The notes under the pieces were generated by a model. The model searched no databases, was not told the origin of the DNA, and saw only the letters and a program-made list of their open reading frames with translations. A program made the translations under genes and the position numbers. Positions 54,336 through 61,263 of a DNA stretch of 64,000 nucleotides are shown here, piece by piece. This DNA is from Eleftheria terrae (GTDB lineage: Bacteria; Pseudomonadota; Gammaproteobacteria; Burkholderiales; Burkholderiaceae_C). The stretch is from assembly GCF_030419005.1 (NCBI RefSeq), contig NZ_CP106951.1:62001-126000 (forward strand), written 5' to 3'. Each line of letters opens with the position of its first letter. Positions within the stretch are counted from its first letter, which is position 1.

Positions 54336-54896
54336 GTGAGCCACGCACCCGGCACATATCTGGGAGGCATTCGCACCGTCGAGTGCCTTCGGCAACGCAG
54401 CCATGTCGATCCCGACACCGCCTGCTGGCACTGGCGCCTGTCCATCAGTCAGGGCTCGCCGGCCATACATCTTCTGGACCCCGAGAGCGGCAAGCCGTTC
54501 CGGGCCCGTGGGCGCGCTGCCGCTTGGATGCTCTCGCACGGGCTGCGGCTGCCCAAGGGCTGGGTGTGTTGGGGCATCTGCAAGCACGACGACTGCGTGA
54601 ACCCGGCGCACTCGCGTGCAGGAACCCGCGCGGCGTGGGGCGCATGGATCGCCAAGACTGGGATGGGCAAGAACCGCCCCGCAAAGGTCGCGGCGAATCG
54701 TCGCATCGTGCGTGAGAAGTTGGCCAAGCTCACGCCAGAGCAAGTGCTGGAGATCCGTCGCAGCAGCATGACCCACGTCGCGCTGTCGAAGATCTACGGT
54801 GTATCGCCAAGCCGCATCGGCTACATCAAGCGCGGTGAGGCCTGGGCCGACGTCGTGACGAATGCGACGGTCTTCACCTGGCGAGGCGCCGCATGA
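54336..54896 (+). CDS. HNH-endonuclease-like protein with a C-terminal helix-turn-helix
   Basis: A 186-aa protein. Residues 25-100 resemble a zinc-stabilised HNH nuclease module (CWHWRLSI, WVCWGICKHDDCVNPAHSRAGT); the Cys residues and the CVNPAH turn are typical of phage HNH homing-type proteins. The last 50 residues (LTPEQVLEIRRSSMTHVALS, IYGVSPSRIGYIKRG) are a helix-turn-helix, as in free-standing HNH endonucleases. AAAGGA is upstream of the GTG at 54336. It may be a selfish or regulatory gene; activity is not certain since the central His residues differ from the consensus. Confidence 0.7.
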   Translation: MSHAPGTYLGGIRTVECLRQRSHVDPDTACWHWRLSISQGSPAIHLLDPESGKPFRARGRAAAWMLSHGLRLPKGWVCWGICKHDDCVNPAHSRAGTRAAWGAWIAKTGMGKNRPAKVAANRRIVREKLAKLTPEQVLEIRRSSMTHVALSKIYGVSPSRIGYIKRGEAWADVVTNATVFTWRGAA

Positions 54897-55864
54897 AGCG
54901 CCCCGCCTTCCAGTTCTACCCAGCCGACTGGCGCAAAGACGTCGAGCTGCGCTCGTGCTCTGTCGCTGCACGCGGCTTGTGGATCGACCTCATGTGCGTC
55001 GCGCACGACTGCGAGCCCTATGGGCACCTGATCCTCAACGGCAGGCCCATGACTCCTGCGCAGATGGCGGGCCAAGTCGGCAACATCTCGCCCGCCCAGC
55101 TCAAGAAGCTGCTCGACGAACTGATCGAGAACGGTGTGGCTCGCGTGACCCCTGAAGGGGCGATTTACAGCAAGCGCATGGTGGACGACGAGCGCGTCAG
55201 GAACGCACGGGCTGAGGGCGGGAAGGCGGGGGGTGAGCACGGTTCCAAGGGGGGATCTCACGGCAACAAAGGGGGGCGTCCTAAGTCTCCGAAGGGGGGT
55301 TCTGAAACCCCCCTCGAAACCCCCCTTGAGCCCGAGTTAAAACCCCCCCCTTCTTCTTCATCTTCATCTTCTACTTCCTCGCTTCGCTCGGAAGCCGCGG
55401 GCGCGAAGCCGGAACCCCCCTCCGCAGCACCGGACCCGCAGCCCTCTGCCGCCGGCCTGGCCTGCCGAGCCATGCGGCAAGCCGGCCTCACCGACGTATC
55501 GCCGTCCGACCCGAGGCTGCTCGCCCTGCTGGCCCAGGGCATCGCGGTCGACGAGTTCGCCGCCGTCGCCGCTGAGGCCAAGGCGAAGGGCAAGGGCTGG
55601 AGCTGGGTGCTCGCCGTCGTCAAGGGCCGCCGTGCCGACGCAGCGCAGATCGCCGCCACCACGACCGCCGCAGCACCAGCCCCGGCCGCAGACCCCAACG
55701 CCTGGCAGCAGACCCGCTCCGGCGTCATCCATCGCGCCAACCAGCTCGGCATCGGGCCGTGGAACGAGGTCGACGCCCACGTCGGCGTCGGCCCCAGCTG
55801 GGGCGCCTACAAGCGCCAGGTCATCGAGGCCGACGCGCAGCAACGCCAAGGAGGCTCCGCATGA
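54893..55864 (+). CDS. O-like replication initiation protein
   Basis: A 323-aa protein with the architecture of phage replication proteins. The N-terminal domain (about 1-105, AFQFYPADWRKDVELRSCSV, then LKKLLDELIENGVARVTPEG) is the winged-helix/DUF1376-like type. A disordered low-complexity linker (about 110-185) is coded by homopolymer-rich DNA (GGSHGNKGGRPKSPKGG, PSSSSSSSTSSL). The C-terminal part (SPSDPRLLALLAQGIAVDEF, AKGKGWSWVLAVVKGRR) would bind the helicase loader. It overlaps both neighbouring genes by four bases. Confidence 0.75.
   Translation: MKRPAFQFYPADWRKDVELRSCSVAARGLWIDLMCVAHDCEPYGHLILNGRPMTPAQMAGQVGNISPAQLKKLLDELIENGVARVTPEGAIYSKRMVDDERVRNARAEGGKAGGEHGSKGGSHGNKGGRPKSPKGGSETPLETPLEPELKPPPSSSSSSSTSSLRSEAAGAKPEPPSAAPDPQPSAAGLACRAMRQAGLTDVSPSDPRLLALLAQGIAVDEFAAVAAEAKAKGKGWSWVLAVVKGRRADAAQIAATTTAAAPAPAADPNAWQQTRSGVIHRANQLGIGPWNEVDAHVGVGPSWGAYKRQVIEADAQQRQGGSA
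55271..55379. other. Homopolymer- and repeat-rich segment in the replication gene, candidate origin
   Basis: Within 80 bp lie runs of G6 (55271-55276, 55294-55299), C6 (55308-55313, 55320-55325) and C8 (55343-55350). AGGGGGGTT and AACCCCCCT (55293-55301, 55306-55314) form a 9-bp hairpin with a 4-nt loop, and the second arm is repeated at 55318-55326. A pure pyrimidine-type run (TTCTTCTTCATCTTCATCTT) follows from 55351. Lambda keeps its origin in the same place, inside gene O. Confidence 0.5.
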
Positions 55865-56376
55865 GCACGTTCGAATCGCGGCGCGACCAGCGCATCGCCG
55901 ACGAAGTGGCCGACGACAGGACGCTGATGTGCGCCGCACACGGCTGCCCCAATCGCTGGTCCGTCGACGCCGGCAACGGCCGCCTCTGCAGCGCCCACGC
56001 TTGGGCCGACACCCGCGACTGGCAGGCCATCACCCACGCCCAGCGCAACGCCCAGACCGACCGCGCCATGGCCGCGCAGCGCCCAGCACCAGCGCGTCCG
56101 ATGGTCAGCAAGCGCGAAGCGATCCAGCGCCTGCGCAGCCTCGACTTCGGCCGCAGCAAGGGCAAGAGCTGGGCCGAGCGTCTGCGCGATCGCGAGCTGG
56201 CCGGCGAACGCCTCACCGACGCCCAGAAGCGCATGTGGCGGTCTGCCCTGCGCGCCGACCTGCCGAGCATGCCGTTTGAGCGCATGCCCGAGCCCGAGGA
56301 CACCGCGCGCGCGCCCGCGCATTTCGCCCGGGACGAGGCCGACGAGGACCTGCCCTACGCCTTCGAGGAGGCCTGA
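55861..56376 (+). CDS. Hypothetical phage protein with Cys-rich start
   Basis: A 171-aa protein. The N-terminal MCAAHGCPNRWSVDAGNGRL and CSAHAWADTRDW hold possible zinc ligands, as in small phage proteins near replication genes; the rest is helical and basic (REAIQRLRSLDFGRSKGKSW, ERLRDRELAGERLTDAQKRM). It may assist replication. Start overlaps the previous stop (ATGA). Confidence 0.7.
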   Translation: MSTFESRRDQRIADEVADDRTLMCAAHGCPNRWSVDAGNGRLCSAHAWADTRDWQAITHAQRNAQTDRAMAAQRPAPARPMVSKREAIQRLRSLDFGRSKGKSWAERLRDRELAGERLTDAQKRMWRSALRADLPSMPFERMPEPEDTARAPAHFARDEADEDLPYAFEEA

Positions 56377-56378
56377 CC

Positions 56379-56498
56379 GTGCTGCCCTACCGAGACCCCC
56401 GAACCATCGCCGACCGCGGCGCCGTGCGCGCCGTGCTGGTCTTCCTGGCCCTGGTCTGGGCCGCCGTCATCTGCATTGCCGAGGAGCTGCTTTCGTGA
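56379..56498 (+). CDS. 39-aa single-pass membrane protein
   Basis: A short GTG-start frame (56379) with GAGGAGG seven bases upstream. The product is basic at the N-terminus (YRDPRTIADRGAVR) and has one helix (AVLVFLALVWAAVICIA). It overlaps the next gene by four bases (GTGA). Context and the strong Shine-Dalgarno site support it. Confidence 0.65.
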   Translation: MLPYRDPRTIADRGAVRAVLVFLALVWAAVICIAEELLS

Positions 56499-56674
56499 AC
56501 GTCGTCCCCATCACACCCACCACGCCTGCGTGCTTCGGCGTCATGTGCCAGCGGCACGCCGAGTGCGCGCGGTACCACCTCATCGACAACGCTCCGCACG
56601 ACCAACTGCGCATTGCGTCGTGCGAGCAGGGGCCGGAGCGGCCGCTGTTCGTGCCGCGGGAAGGAGGCCAGTGA
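56495..56674 (+). CDS. Small Cys-rich phage protein
   Basis: A 59-aa protein from a GTG overlapping the previous stop. CFGVMCQRHAECARYHLID and a later Cys (RIASCEQG) suggest a metal site. Similar small Cys proteins are common in phage early operons. GAGGAG is upstream of the start. Confidence 0.65.
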   Translation: MNVVPITPTTPACFGVMCQRHAECARYHLIDNAPHDQLRIASCEQGPERPLFVPREGGQ

Positions 56675-56985
56675 TGGCGACGGAAGAACAGGTCAAGCAG
56701 TGGGCCGCCCAGGTGGGAGCCGAGACCGGATGGCAGAGCACCCAGTCGCGCAGCGACCCTGAACTCGCGGATGACGACTTCGTGCTGAGCGCGGATCAGC
56801 TGCGCCGCTTCGCCGAACTGGCCCAGGAGGCAGAGCGGGGGGCTGAGCTAGTGATACGAGCAACCGAGGGCCCGGTGTGCATCAAGGAGCTGGAAATCTC
56901 GCTGGGCGCCCGGGTAGTGGTCGAGCCAGGCGAGTTTCCAGTGCTGATTTGGAGTGTGAGCCGCGCCCGAGGAGAGAAGCAATGA
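56674..56985 (+). CDS. Hypothetical phage protein
   Basis: A 103-aa soluble protein without a recognised domain (EEQVKQWAAQVGAETGWQST, LSADQLRRFAELAQEAERGA). AAGGAGG precedes the ATG, which shares its A with the previous stop (TGATG). It ends overlapping the next gene by four bases. Confidence 0.7.
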   Translation: MATEEQVKQWAAQVGAETGWQSTQSRSDPELADDDFVLSADQLRRFAELAQEAERGAELVIRATEGPVCIKELEISLGARVVVEPGEFPVLIWSVSRARGEKQ

Positions 56986-57251
56986 AGTACCGCAAGAAGC
57001 CTGTCGTGATCGACGCATGGCGCATCGACTACGACGCAGAGCGGCCAGACTGGGTGCAGGCCGCATTCGTGGCCGATGAAATCGACTGGGACTACGGCGG
57101 CGATTGTTTGTGGATCGACACGCCAGAGGGCACTGTGATGGGTGGCATGGGTGACATGCTGATCCGCGGGGTAAAGGGCGAGCTGTACCCCTGCCGGGCC
57201 GACATCTTCCTGCTCAGCTACGAAGCTGTGGTGGAAGGCGGTGCGGCATGA
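56982..57251 (+). CDS. Hypothetical phage protein (YRKKPVVIDA type)
   Basis: An 89-aa phage protein of a widespread family starting KYRKKPVVIDAWRI and containing GDMLIRGVKGELYPCRADIF. Members occur in many tailed phages near replication genes; function unknown. ATGA overlap with the previous gene. Confidence 0.8.
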   Translation: MKYRKKPVVIDAWRIDYDAERPDWVQAAFVADEIDWDYGGDCLWIDTPEGTVMGGMGDMLIRGVKGELYPCRADIFLLSYEAVVEGGAA

Positions 57252-57454
57252 GCGACATCAAGCTGCCGAAGGGCGAGCCTGTGCTTTGCGGGTACACCGC
57301 CGAGCAGGTCGCGGAGCTGTGCTGCGAGTACGGCCGGCAGTGCGCCGAGGCTGCGCGGCGGGAGGAGCGTGAGGCCGCATGGCTCAAGGGCTATGAGGCA
57401 GGGCAGAAGGACGCAAAGCGGGGTTTCGACGTCCGCACAAGGGGCAAGGCATGA
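57248..57454 (+). CDS. Hypothetical phage protein
   Basis: A 68-aa helical protein (AEQVAELCCEYGRQCAEAAR, EEREAAWLKGYEAGQKDAKR) of unknown function, overlapping both neighbours. Confidence 0.7.
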   Translation: MSDIKLPKGEPVLCGYTAEQVAELCCEYGRQCAEAARREEREAAWLKGYEAGQKDAKRGFDVRTRGKA

Positions 57455-57597
57455 ACTGGATCGTGATAGCTGGCCTCGGCGTGGCCGGCCTTCTCTGCGC
57501 CATCTGGATCGCTGCGCTGGTCGTCAGCGCGATCCGTCTGGATCAGATCATGCGCGCGGCATGCCCGGCGCGGCAGACGAAGGAGGGCAGGGCATGA
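57451..57597 (+). CDS. 48-aa single-pass membrane protein
   Basis: A short frame that starts in the previous stop (ATGA at 57451-57454) and overlaps the next start. One helix (WIVIAGLGVAGLLCAIWIAALVV) and a basic tail. The fit between two coupled genes supports it although it is very short. Confidence 0.65.
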   Translation: MNWIVIAGLGVAGLLCAIWIAALVVSAIRLDQIMRAACPARQTKEGRA

Positions 57598-57854
57598 GCG
57601 AGAAAGACAACGGCGGGCCGGCGTTCCCTGGCCTGAATCCGGCGATGACCGGAATCGACAGCGACGGATTCGAGCGGTGGGAGACCGAGCCGTCCGGCGG
57701 CATGTCCCTGCGCGACTACTTCGCGGCGAAGGCGATGGCTTCCGTCATTGCGATCGCCAAGTATCCGTGGGTCCGCGGTGATGTGGACCTGGAATCCGTG
57801 GCAAAGGCTGCCTACCTGGCCGCCGACGCCATGCTGAAAGCGAGGGATCAATGA
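57594..57854 (+). CDS. Hypothetical phage protein (GGPAFP type)
   Basis: An 86-aa protein of a common phage family with the signature NGGPAFPG and SLRDYFAAKAMASVI. Function unknown. Overlaps both neighbours by four bases. Confidence 0.8.
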   Translation: MSEKDNGGPAFPGLNPAMTGIDSDGFERWETEPSGGMSLRDYFAAKAMASVIAIAKYPWVRGDVDLESVAKAAYLAADAMLKARDQ

Positions 57855-58312
57855 TCCGCTTCACCGTCCCCGGCCAGCCCCAAGGCAAGGGCCGCCCGCG
57901 CGTCGGCAAGGTGGCCGGCAATGCCCGGCTGTTCACGCCGGCCAAGACCGTGGCCTATGAGGGGCTGGTAGCCATGGCAGCGCAGGAGGCGATGGCCAAG
58001 GCTGGCCGCCCGATGCTGGAGGCGCCCGCCGGCTGCAATGTGTTCATCGACTGCCAGGTGCCGGCCAGCTGGTCCGCCAAGAAGCAGCGCCAGGCCCTGG
58101 CCGGCGAGATCCTGCCCGGCAGCAAGCCCGACGCCGACAACGTGGTCAAGGCGATCTTCGACGGGCTCAACGGCGTCCTGTGGCGCGACGACGTGCAGGT
58201 GGTCGACCTGCGGGTGCGCAAGCGCTACGCCGCCGTGCCGTGCGTGCGGGTCGAGGTGTGGGCCGTTGCCCCGGCCACTGTGGTGCAGCAAGCCCTGCTG
58301 GAGGTCGCATGA
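57851..58312 (+). CDS. rusA: RusA-type Holliday junction resolvase
   Basis: A 153-aa endonuclease that resolves branched DNA during phage replication. The N-terminus FTVPGQPQGKGRPRVGK is typical, and the catalytic acidic cluster is visible in GSKPDADNVVKAIFDGLNG and WRDDVQVVDL. Length matches RusA. It overlaps the next gene (ATGA). Confidence 0.92.
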   Translation: MIRFTVPGQPQGKGRPRVGKVAGNARLFTPAKTVAYEGLVAMAAQEAMAKAGRPMLEAPAGCNVFIDCQVPASWSAKKQRQALAGEILPGSKPDADNVVKAIFDGLNGVLWRDDVQVVDLRVRKRYAAVPCVRVEVWAVAPATVVQQALLEVA

Positions 58313-58554
58313 CCGAGCGCAACCGAGTGGACGAAGCCCGGGCCGAGCTGTTCCGCATCCGCGAGCACCTGCGGCAGCTCAAGGCCGAAGAGCGTGAGTC
58401 GGTCCAGGCCAAGGCCCGCTTCCTGCGCGGCTGCGTGGGGCAGGCGGCGCAAGGGCCCGGCGGCCAGCGGCTGGCCTACGTGGCCATGCTGCTGGTTTGC
58501 GCCGAGATCGGGCTTGAGGTGATGGAAGCACGCGAGGGGAAGGCCACCGGATGA
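58309..58554 (+). CDS. Hypothetical phage protein
   Basis: An 81-aa helical protein (RAELFRIREHLRQLKAEERE, LAYVAMLLVCAEIGLEVME) of unknown function in the overlapping gene chain after rusA. Confidence 0.65.
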   Translation: MTERNRVDEARAELFRIREHLRQLKAEERESVQAKARFLRGCVGQAAQGPGGQRLAYVAMLLVCAEIGLEVMEAREGKATG

Positions 58555-58928
58555 CCTGGTTCAACCGCCTCCCCACCAGCACCCGGGTCGACTGGGTGCG
58601 CGTGCTCATGGATCTGAAGCGGGCAGGGTGCTCGCTCAAGGTCATCGCCGCCTTCGTCGAGGTGTCGAAGAGCGCGGTGGTGGGCTGGCGGAACCTGGAC
58701 GTCGAGCCCAAGCACCGCGACGGTGAGCGGCTCATCGCCCTGTGGCAGGACAAGACCGGGCGGCCGCTGCACCTGCTGCCCGTGGTCGACGGCCGTGGCC
58801 GGCCAGTCGAGAACCGCATGCGCGTGGGCGTGCTGATGCTGGGCAGCCGGCCCCGCCCCCACGACGAGCGCCAGCTCGCGTTGCCAGGCCTCGCAAACGG
58901 TCAGGAATCCGACCCGCAGCCGCGCTGA
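58551..58928 (+). CDS. Helix-turn-helix phage protein, possible late regulator
   Basis: A 125-aa protein with a helix-turn-helix core (STRVDWVRVLMDLKRAGCSL, AAFVEVSKSAVVGWRNLDVE). Placed at the end of the early operon just before the structural genes, where phages keep antitermination or late-gene regulators (Q-like). The last 30 residues are basic and Pro-rich. Function inferred from position. Confidence 0.6.
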   Translation: MTWFNRLPTSTRVDWVRVLMDLKRAGCSLKVIAAFVEVSKSAVVGWRNLDVEPKHRDGERLIALWQDKTGRPLHLLPVVDGRGRPVENRMRVGVLMLGSRPRPHDERQLALPGLANGQESDPQPR

Positions 58929-58972
58929 GACTGCCGGCGGGTGAGGGATCAACCCTCGAAAGGACGTCCACC

Positions 58973-59353
58973 ATGACCAAGACCACACGCAATGTGCAGG
59001 TGCCCGGCGATACCTCGCCGCCCGAGTCCAACAAGCCGGACCAGCCGAACGACCTCATCGACCCGCGCGTGCCGCCGTCGGTGCAGGAAGAGCAGCGCCG
59101 CGAGCACACCTCCGACAGCCGCCACAAGGGCGACAGCGTGGAAGCGCTGCAGGCCCAGGTCGACGCGCTGCGCGCCGAAAACCAGCGCCTGAAGAGCGCA
59201 GCCAGCGGCGCGCCCGTGCCGGCCGTGCTGTCGCGCGAGGTGCCCAAGGCGGCCGACATCAATCCGGCTGAGCTGACCGCCCCGGTCAAGACCGACAAAG
59301 GCTGGATCGTGCCGGAGCCGCCGGCGACCGTGACCACCACCGTGCGGAAGTAA
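58973..59353 (+). CDS. Hypothetical phage protein upstream of the portal
   Basis: A 126-aa protein with a Pro/Asp-rich first half (QVPGDTSPPESNKPDQPNDL), a coiled-coil centre (VEALQAQVDALRAENQRLKS) and a Pro/Thr-rich end. Gene position between the early operon and the portal is where a terminase is often found, but this protein is not one. AAAGGA is upstream of the ATG. Confidence 0.65.
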   Translation: MTKTTRNVQVPGDTSPPESNKPDQPNDLIDPRVPPSVQEEQRREHTSDSRHKGDSVEALQAQVDALRAENQRLKSAASGAPVPAVLSREVPKAADINPAELTAPVKTDKGWIVPEPPATVTTTVRK

Positions 59354-59356
59354 GCC

Positions 59357-59611
59357 ATGTGCGGCGGCAAAGGTGGTGGCTATAGCGAAGAAGACGCGGC
59401 ACGGGATCGGGAGGCGGCCCGTGCCGAGGCCGAGGCCGAGCGGGTCGCGGCAGAGAACCAAGCGCAGCTGGAGGCGAACAACCAAACCGCTGCCACCCGC
59501 CGCCGCCGCCGCGGCATGTCGCTGCTGGCCGGCGGGGCGGGGCGCCGCGCTGGTCAGACCCCGGTGAGTTCCGTGCTGGCCATGGGCAAGCCGACCCTGG
59601 GCGGGGGGTGA
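59357..59611 (+). CDS. Small phage protein just before the portal
   Basis: An 84-aa protein with a Gly-rich start (CGGKGGGYSEEDAARDREAA) and a charged helical middle, similar in look to small scaffold or head accessory proteins next to podovirus portals. It starts three bases after the previous stop and ends one base before the portal start. Confidence 0.65.
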   Translation: MCGGKGGGYSEEDAARDREAARAEAEAERVAAENQAQLEANNQTAATRRRRRGMSLLAGGAGRRAGQTPVSSVLAMGKPTLGGG

Positions 59612-59612
59612 G

Positions 59613-61253
59613 ATGGAAGACAACCGGGCGGCGACGCTCATCAAGCGCAATGGCGTGCTGAAGTCGCAGCGCATGCGGCATGAGCCTGTCTGGCGCGAGT
59701 GCTACGACTACACCTACCCGATTCGCGGTGAGGAGTTCTTCAGCGGCTCGATGCCTGACGCCGGCTCGGCGCTGAACCGGGCGGCCAAGCTGATGGACTC
59801 GGTGCTGACCGATTCGTCGTCGACGCTGGCCGCTGCGCTCATGTCCGGCCTCACTCCGAACAGCACCGTCTGGCCTGACCTGCAGGTCGACAACGCAAAC
59901 GACGAGGAGAAGCGTTGGCTGGGCGACGCGGCCAAGGTGGTGTGGGCCAACATCCACGGGTCGAACTACGACGCGGCCGGCTACGAATGCTCCTTGGATG
60001 CGGTGGTGGCCGGCTGGTTCGTGCTGTTCATCGACGACGACCGGGACCGCGGCGGGCTCGAGTTCGAGCAGTGGCCGCTCGGGCAGTGCTCCATCACCTC
60101 GTCCAAGCCTGGCGGCCGGATTGACACGATCTACCGCGAGTACTCGCTCACGGCGGAGCAGGTCTACAACACCTTCGGCGAGAAATGCAGCGACAGCACG
60201 AAGCAGGCCGCCCGGACCAAGCCTGACACGCGCGTAGAGTTGGTGCGCGAGATCAAGCCGCGGGCCAGCGCCAAGCCCGGCGCATCACTCGCGCGCAACC
60301 TGCCCTTCTCCTCGATCACTGTCGAGAAGACGGGCAAGAACATCGTGCGCGAGTCGGGCTACCACGAGTTCCCGTGCGTGGTGCCGCGCTGGACCTTGAT
60401 CCCCAAATCGCCCTACGCCACCGGCCAGGCTCTGCTTGCGCTGCCGGACATGCGCAGCCTCAATGCGCTGCTCATCAACGAGGAGCGGGCCACCGACCTG
60501 GCCGTGGCCGGCATGTGGATCGCCGAGGACGATGGCGTGCTGAACCCGCGCACCATCAAGGTCGGCCCGCGCAAGGTCATCGTGGCCAACAGCGTGGACA
60601 GCATGAAGCCGCTGCTCACCGGCTCCGACTTCAACGTCAGCTTCACCAAAGGCGACGAGAAGCGGCGTGCGATCCGCAAGACGATGATGGTCACCTACCT
60701 GGAGCCACGCGACGGCCCGGTGCCCACAGCCACGCAGGTGCACGTCGACGTCGGCCTGCTGCGGCAGCTGCTGGGCCCGGTGTACGGGCGCATGCAGGCC
60801 GAGTGGTTGGCACCCATGGTGGAGCGCTGCTTTGGCCTGTGCTACCGCCAGGGCCGGCCCGAACTGGGTGGCCGGCCGGGCCCGAAGATCATCGCCGACC
60901 CGCCGCAGAGCCTGGCCGGCCGCGTGATGCAGGTCCGCTACAAGAACCCGATGGCGCGCGCCCAGATGCTGGAGGACGTGACGGCCATCGAGCGCTTGAC
61001 CATGAACGGCGGCGCCATGGCCCAGGCCGGCAAGCCCGAAGCGCTCGACCTCATCGACGGCGACGAAGCCATGCGGGTGATGGCCGAGGCCCTGGGCGTG
61101 CCGACCCGCGTGATCCGCGACGAGCGGAAGCTGAAGCTCCTGCGCGAGCAGCGCGCCAAGGACCAAGCCCAGCAGGCCGAGCAACAGCAGGCGATGGGCA
61201 CACAACAGGCGATGGCTGACGCGATGGCGCAGCGCATGGCCAAGGCAACTTGA
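59613..61253 (+). CDS. Podovirus-type portal (head-to-tail connector) protein
   Basis: A 546-aa portal of the T7/BPP-1 head-to-tail connecting family, which forms the dodecameric ring through which DNA enters the capsid. Typical elements: RHEPVWRECYDYTYPIRGEE, SALNRAAKLMDSVLTDSSST, AALMSGLTPNSTVWPDL, FEQWPLGQCSITSSKPGGRI, FPCVVPRWTLIPKSPYATGQ and the C-terminal Gln-rich tail. The start is ATG at 59613. A podovirus rather than a siphovirus or myovirus is indicated. Confidence 0.92.
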   Translation: MEDNRAATLIKRNGVLKSQRMRHEPVWRECYDYTYPIRGEEFFSGSMPDAGSALNRAAKLMDSVLTDSSSTLAAALMSGLTPNSTVWPDLQVDNANDEEKRWLGDAAKVVWANIHGSNYDAAGYECSLDAVVAGWFVLFIDDDRDRGGLEFEQWPLGQCSITSSKPGGRIDTIYREYSLTAEQVYNTFGEKCSDSTKQAARTKPDTRVELVREIKPRASAKPGASLARNLPFSSITVEKTGKNIVRESGYHEFPCVVPRWTLIPKSPYATGQALLALPDMRSLNALLINEERATDLAVAGMWIAEDDGVLNPRTIKVGPRKVIVANSVDSMKPLLTGSDFNVSFTKGDEKRRAIRKTMMVTYLEPRDGPVPTATQVHVDVGLLRQLLGPVYGRMQAEWLAPMVERCFGLCYRQGRPELGGRPGPKIIADPPQSLAGRVMQVRYKNPMARAQMLEDVTAIERLTMNGGAMAQAGKPEALDLIDGDEAMRVMAEALGVPTRVIRDERKLKLLREQRAKDQAQQAEQQQAMGTQQAMADAMAQRMAKAT

Positions 61254-61263
61254 GGGGAACTCC

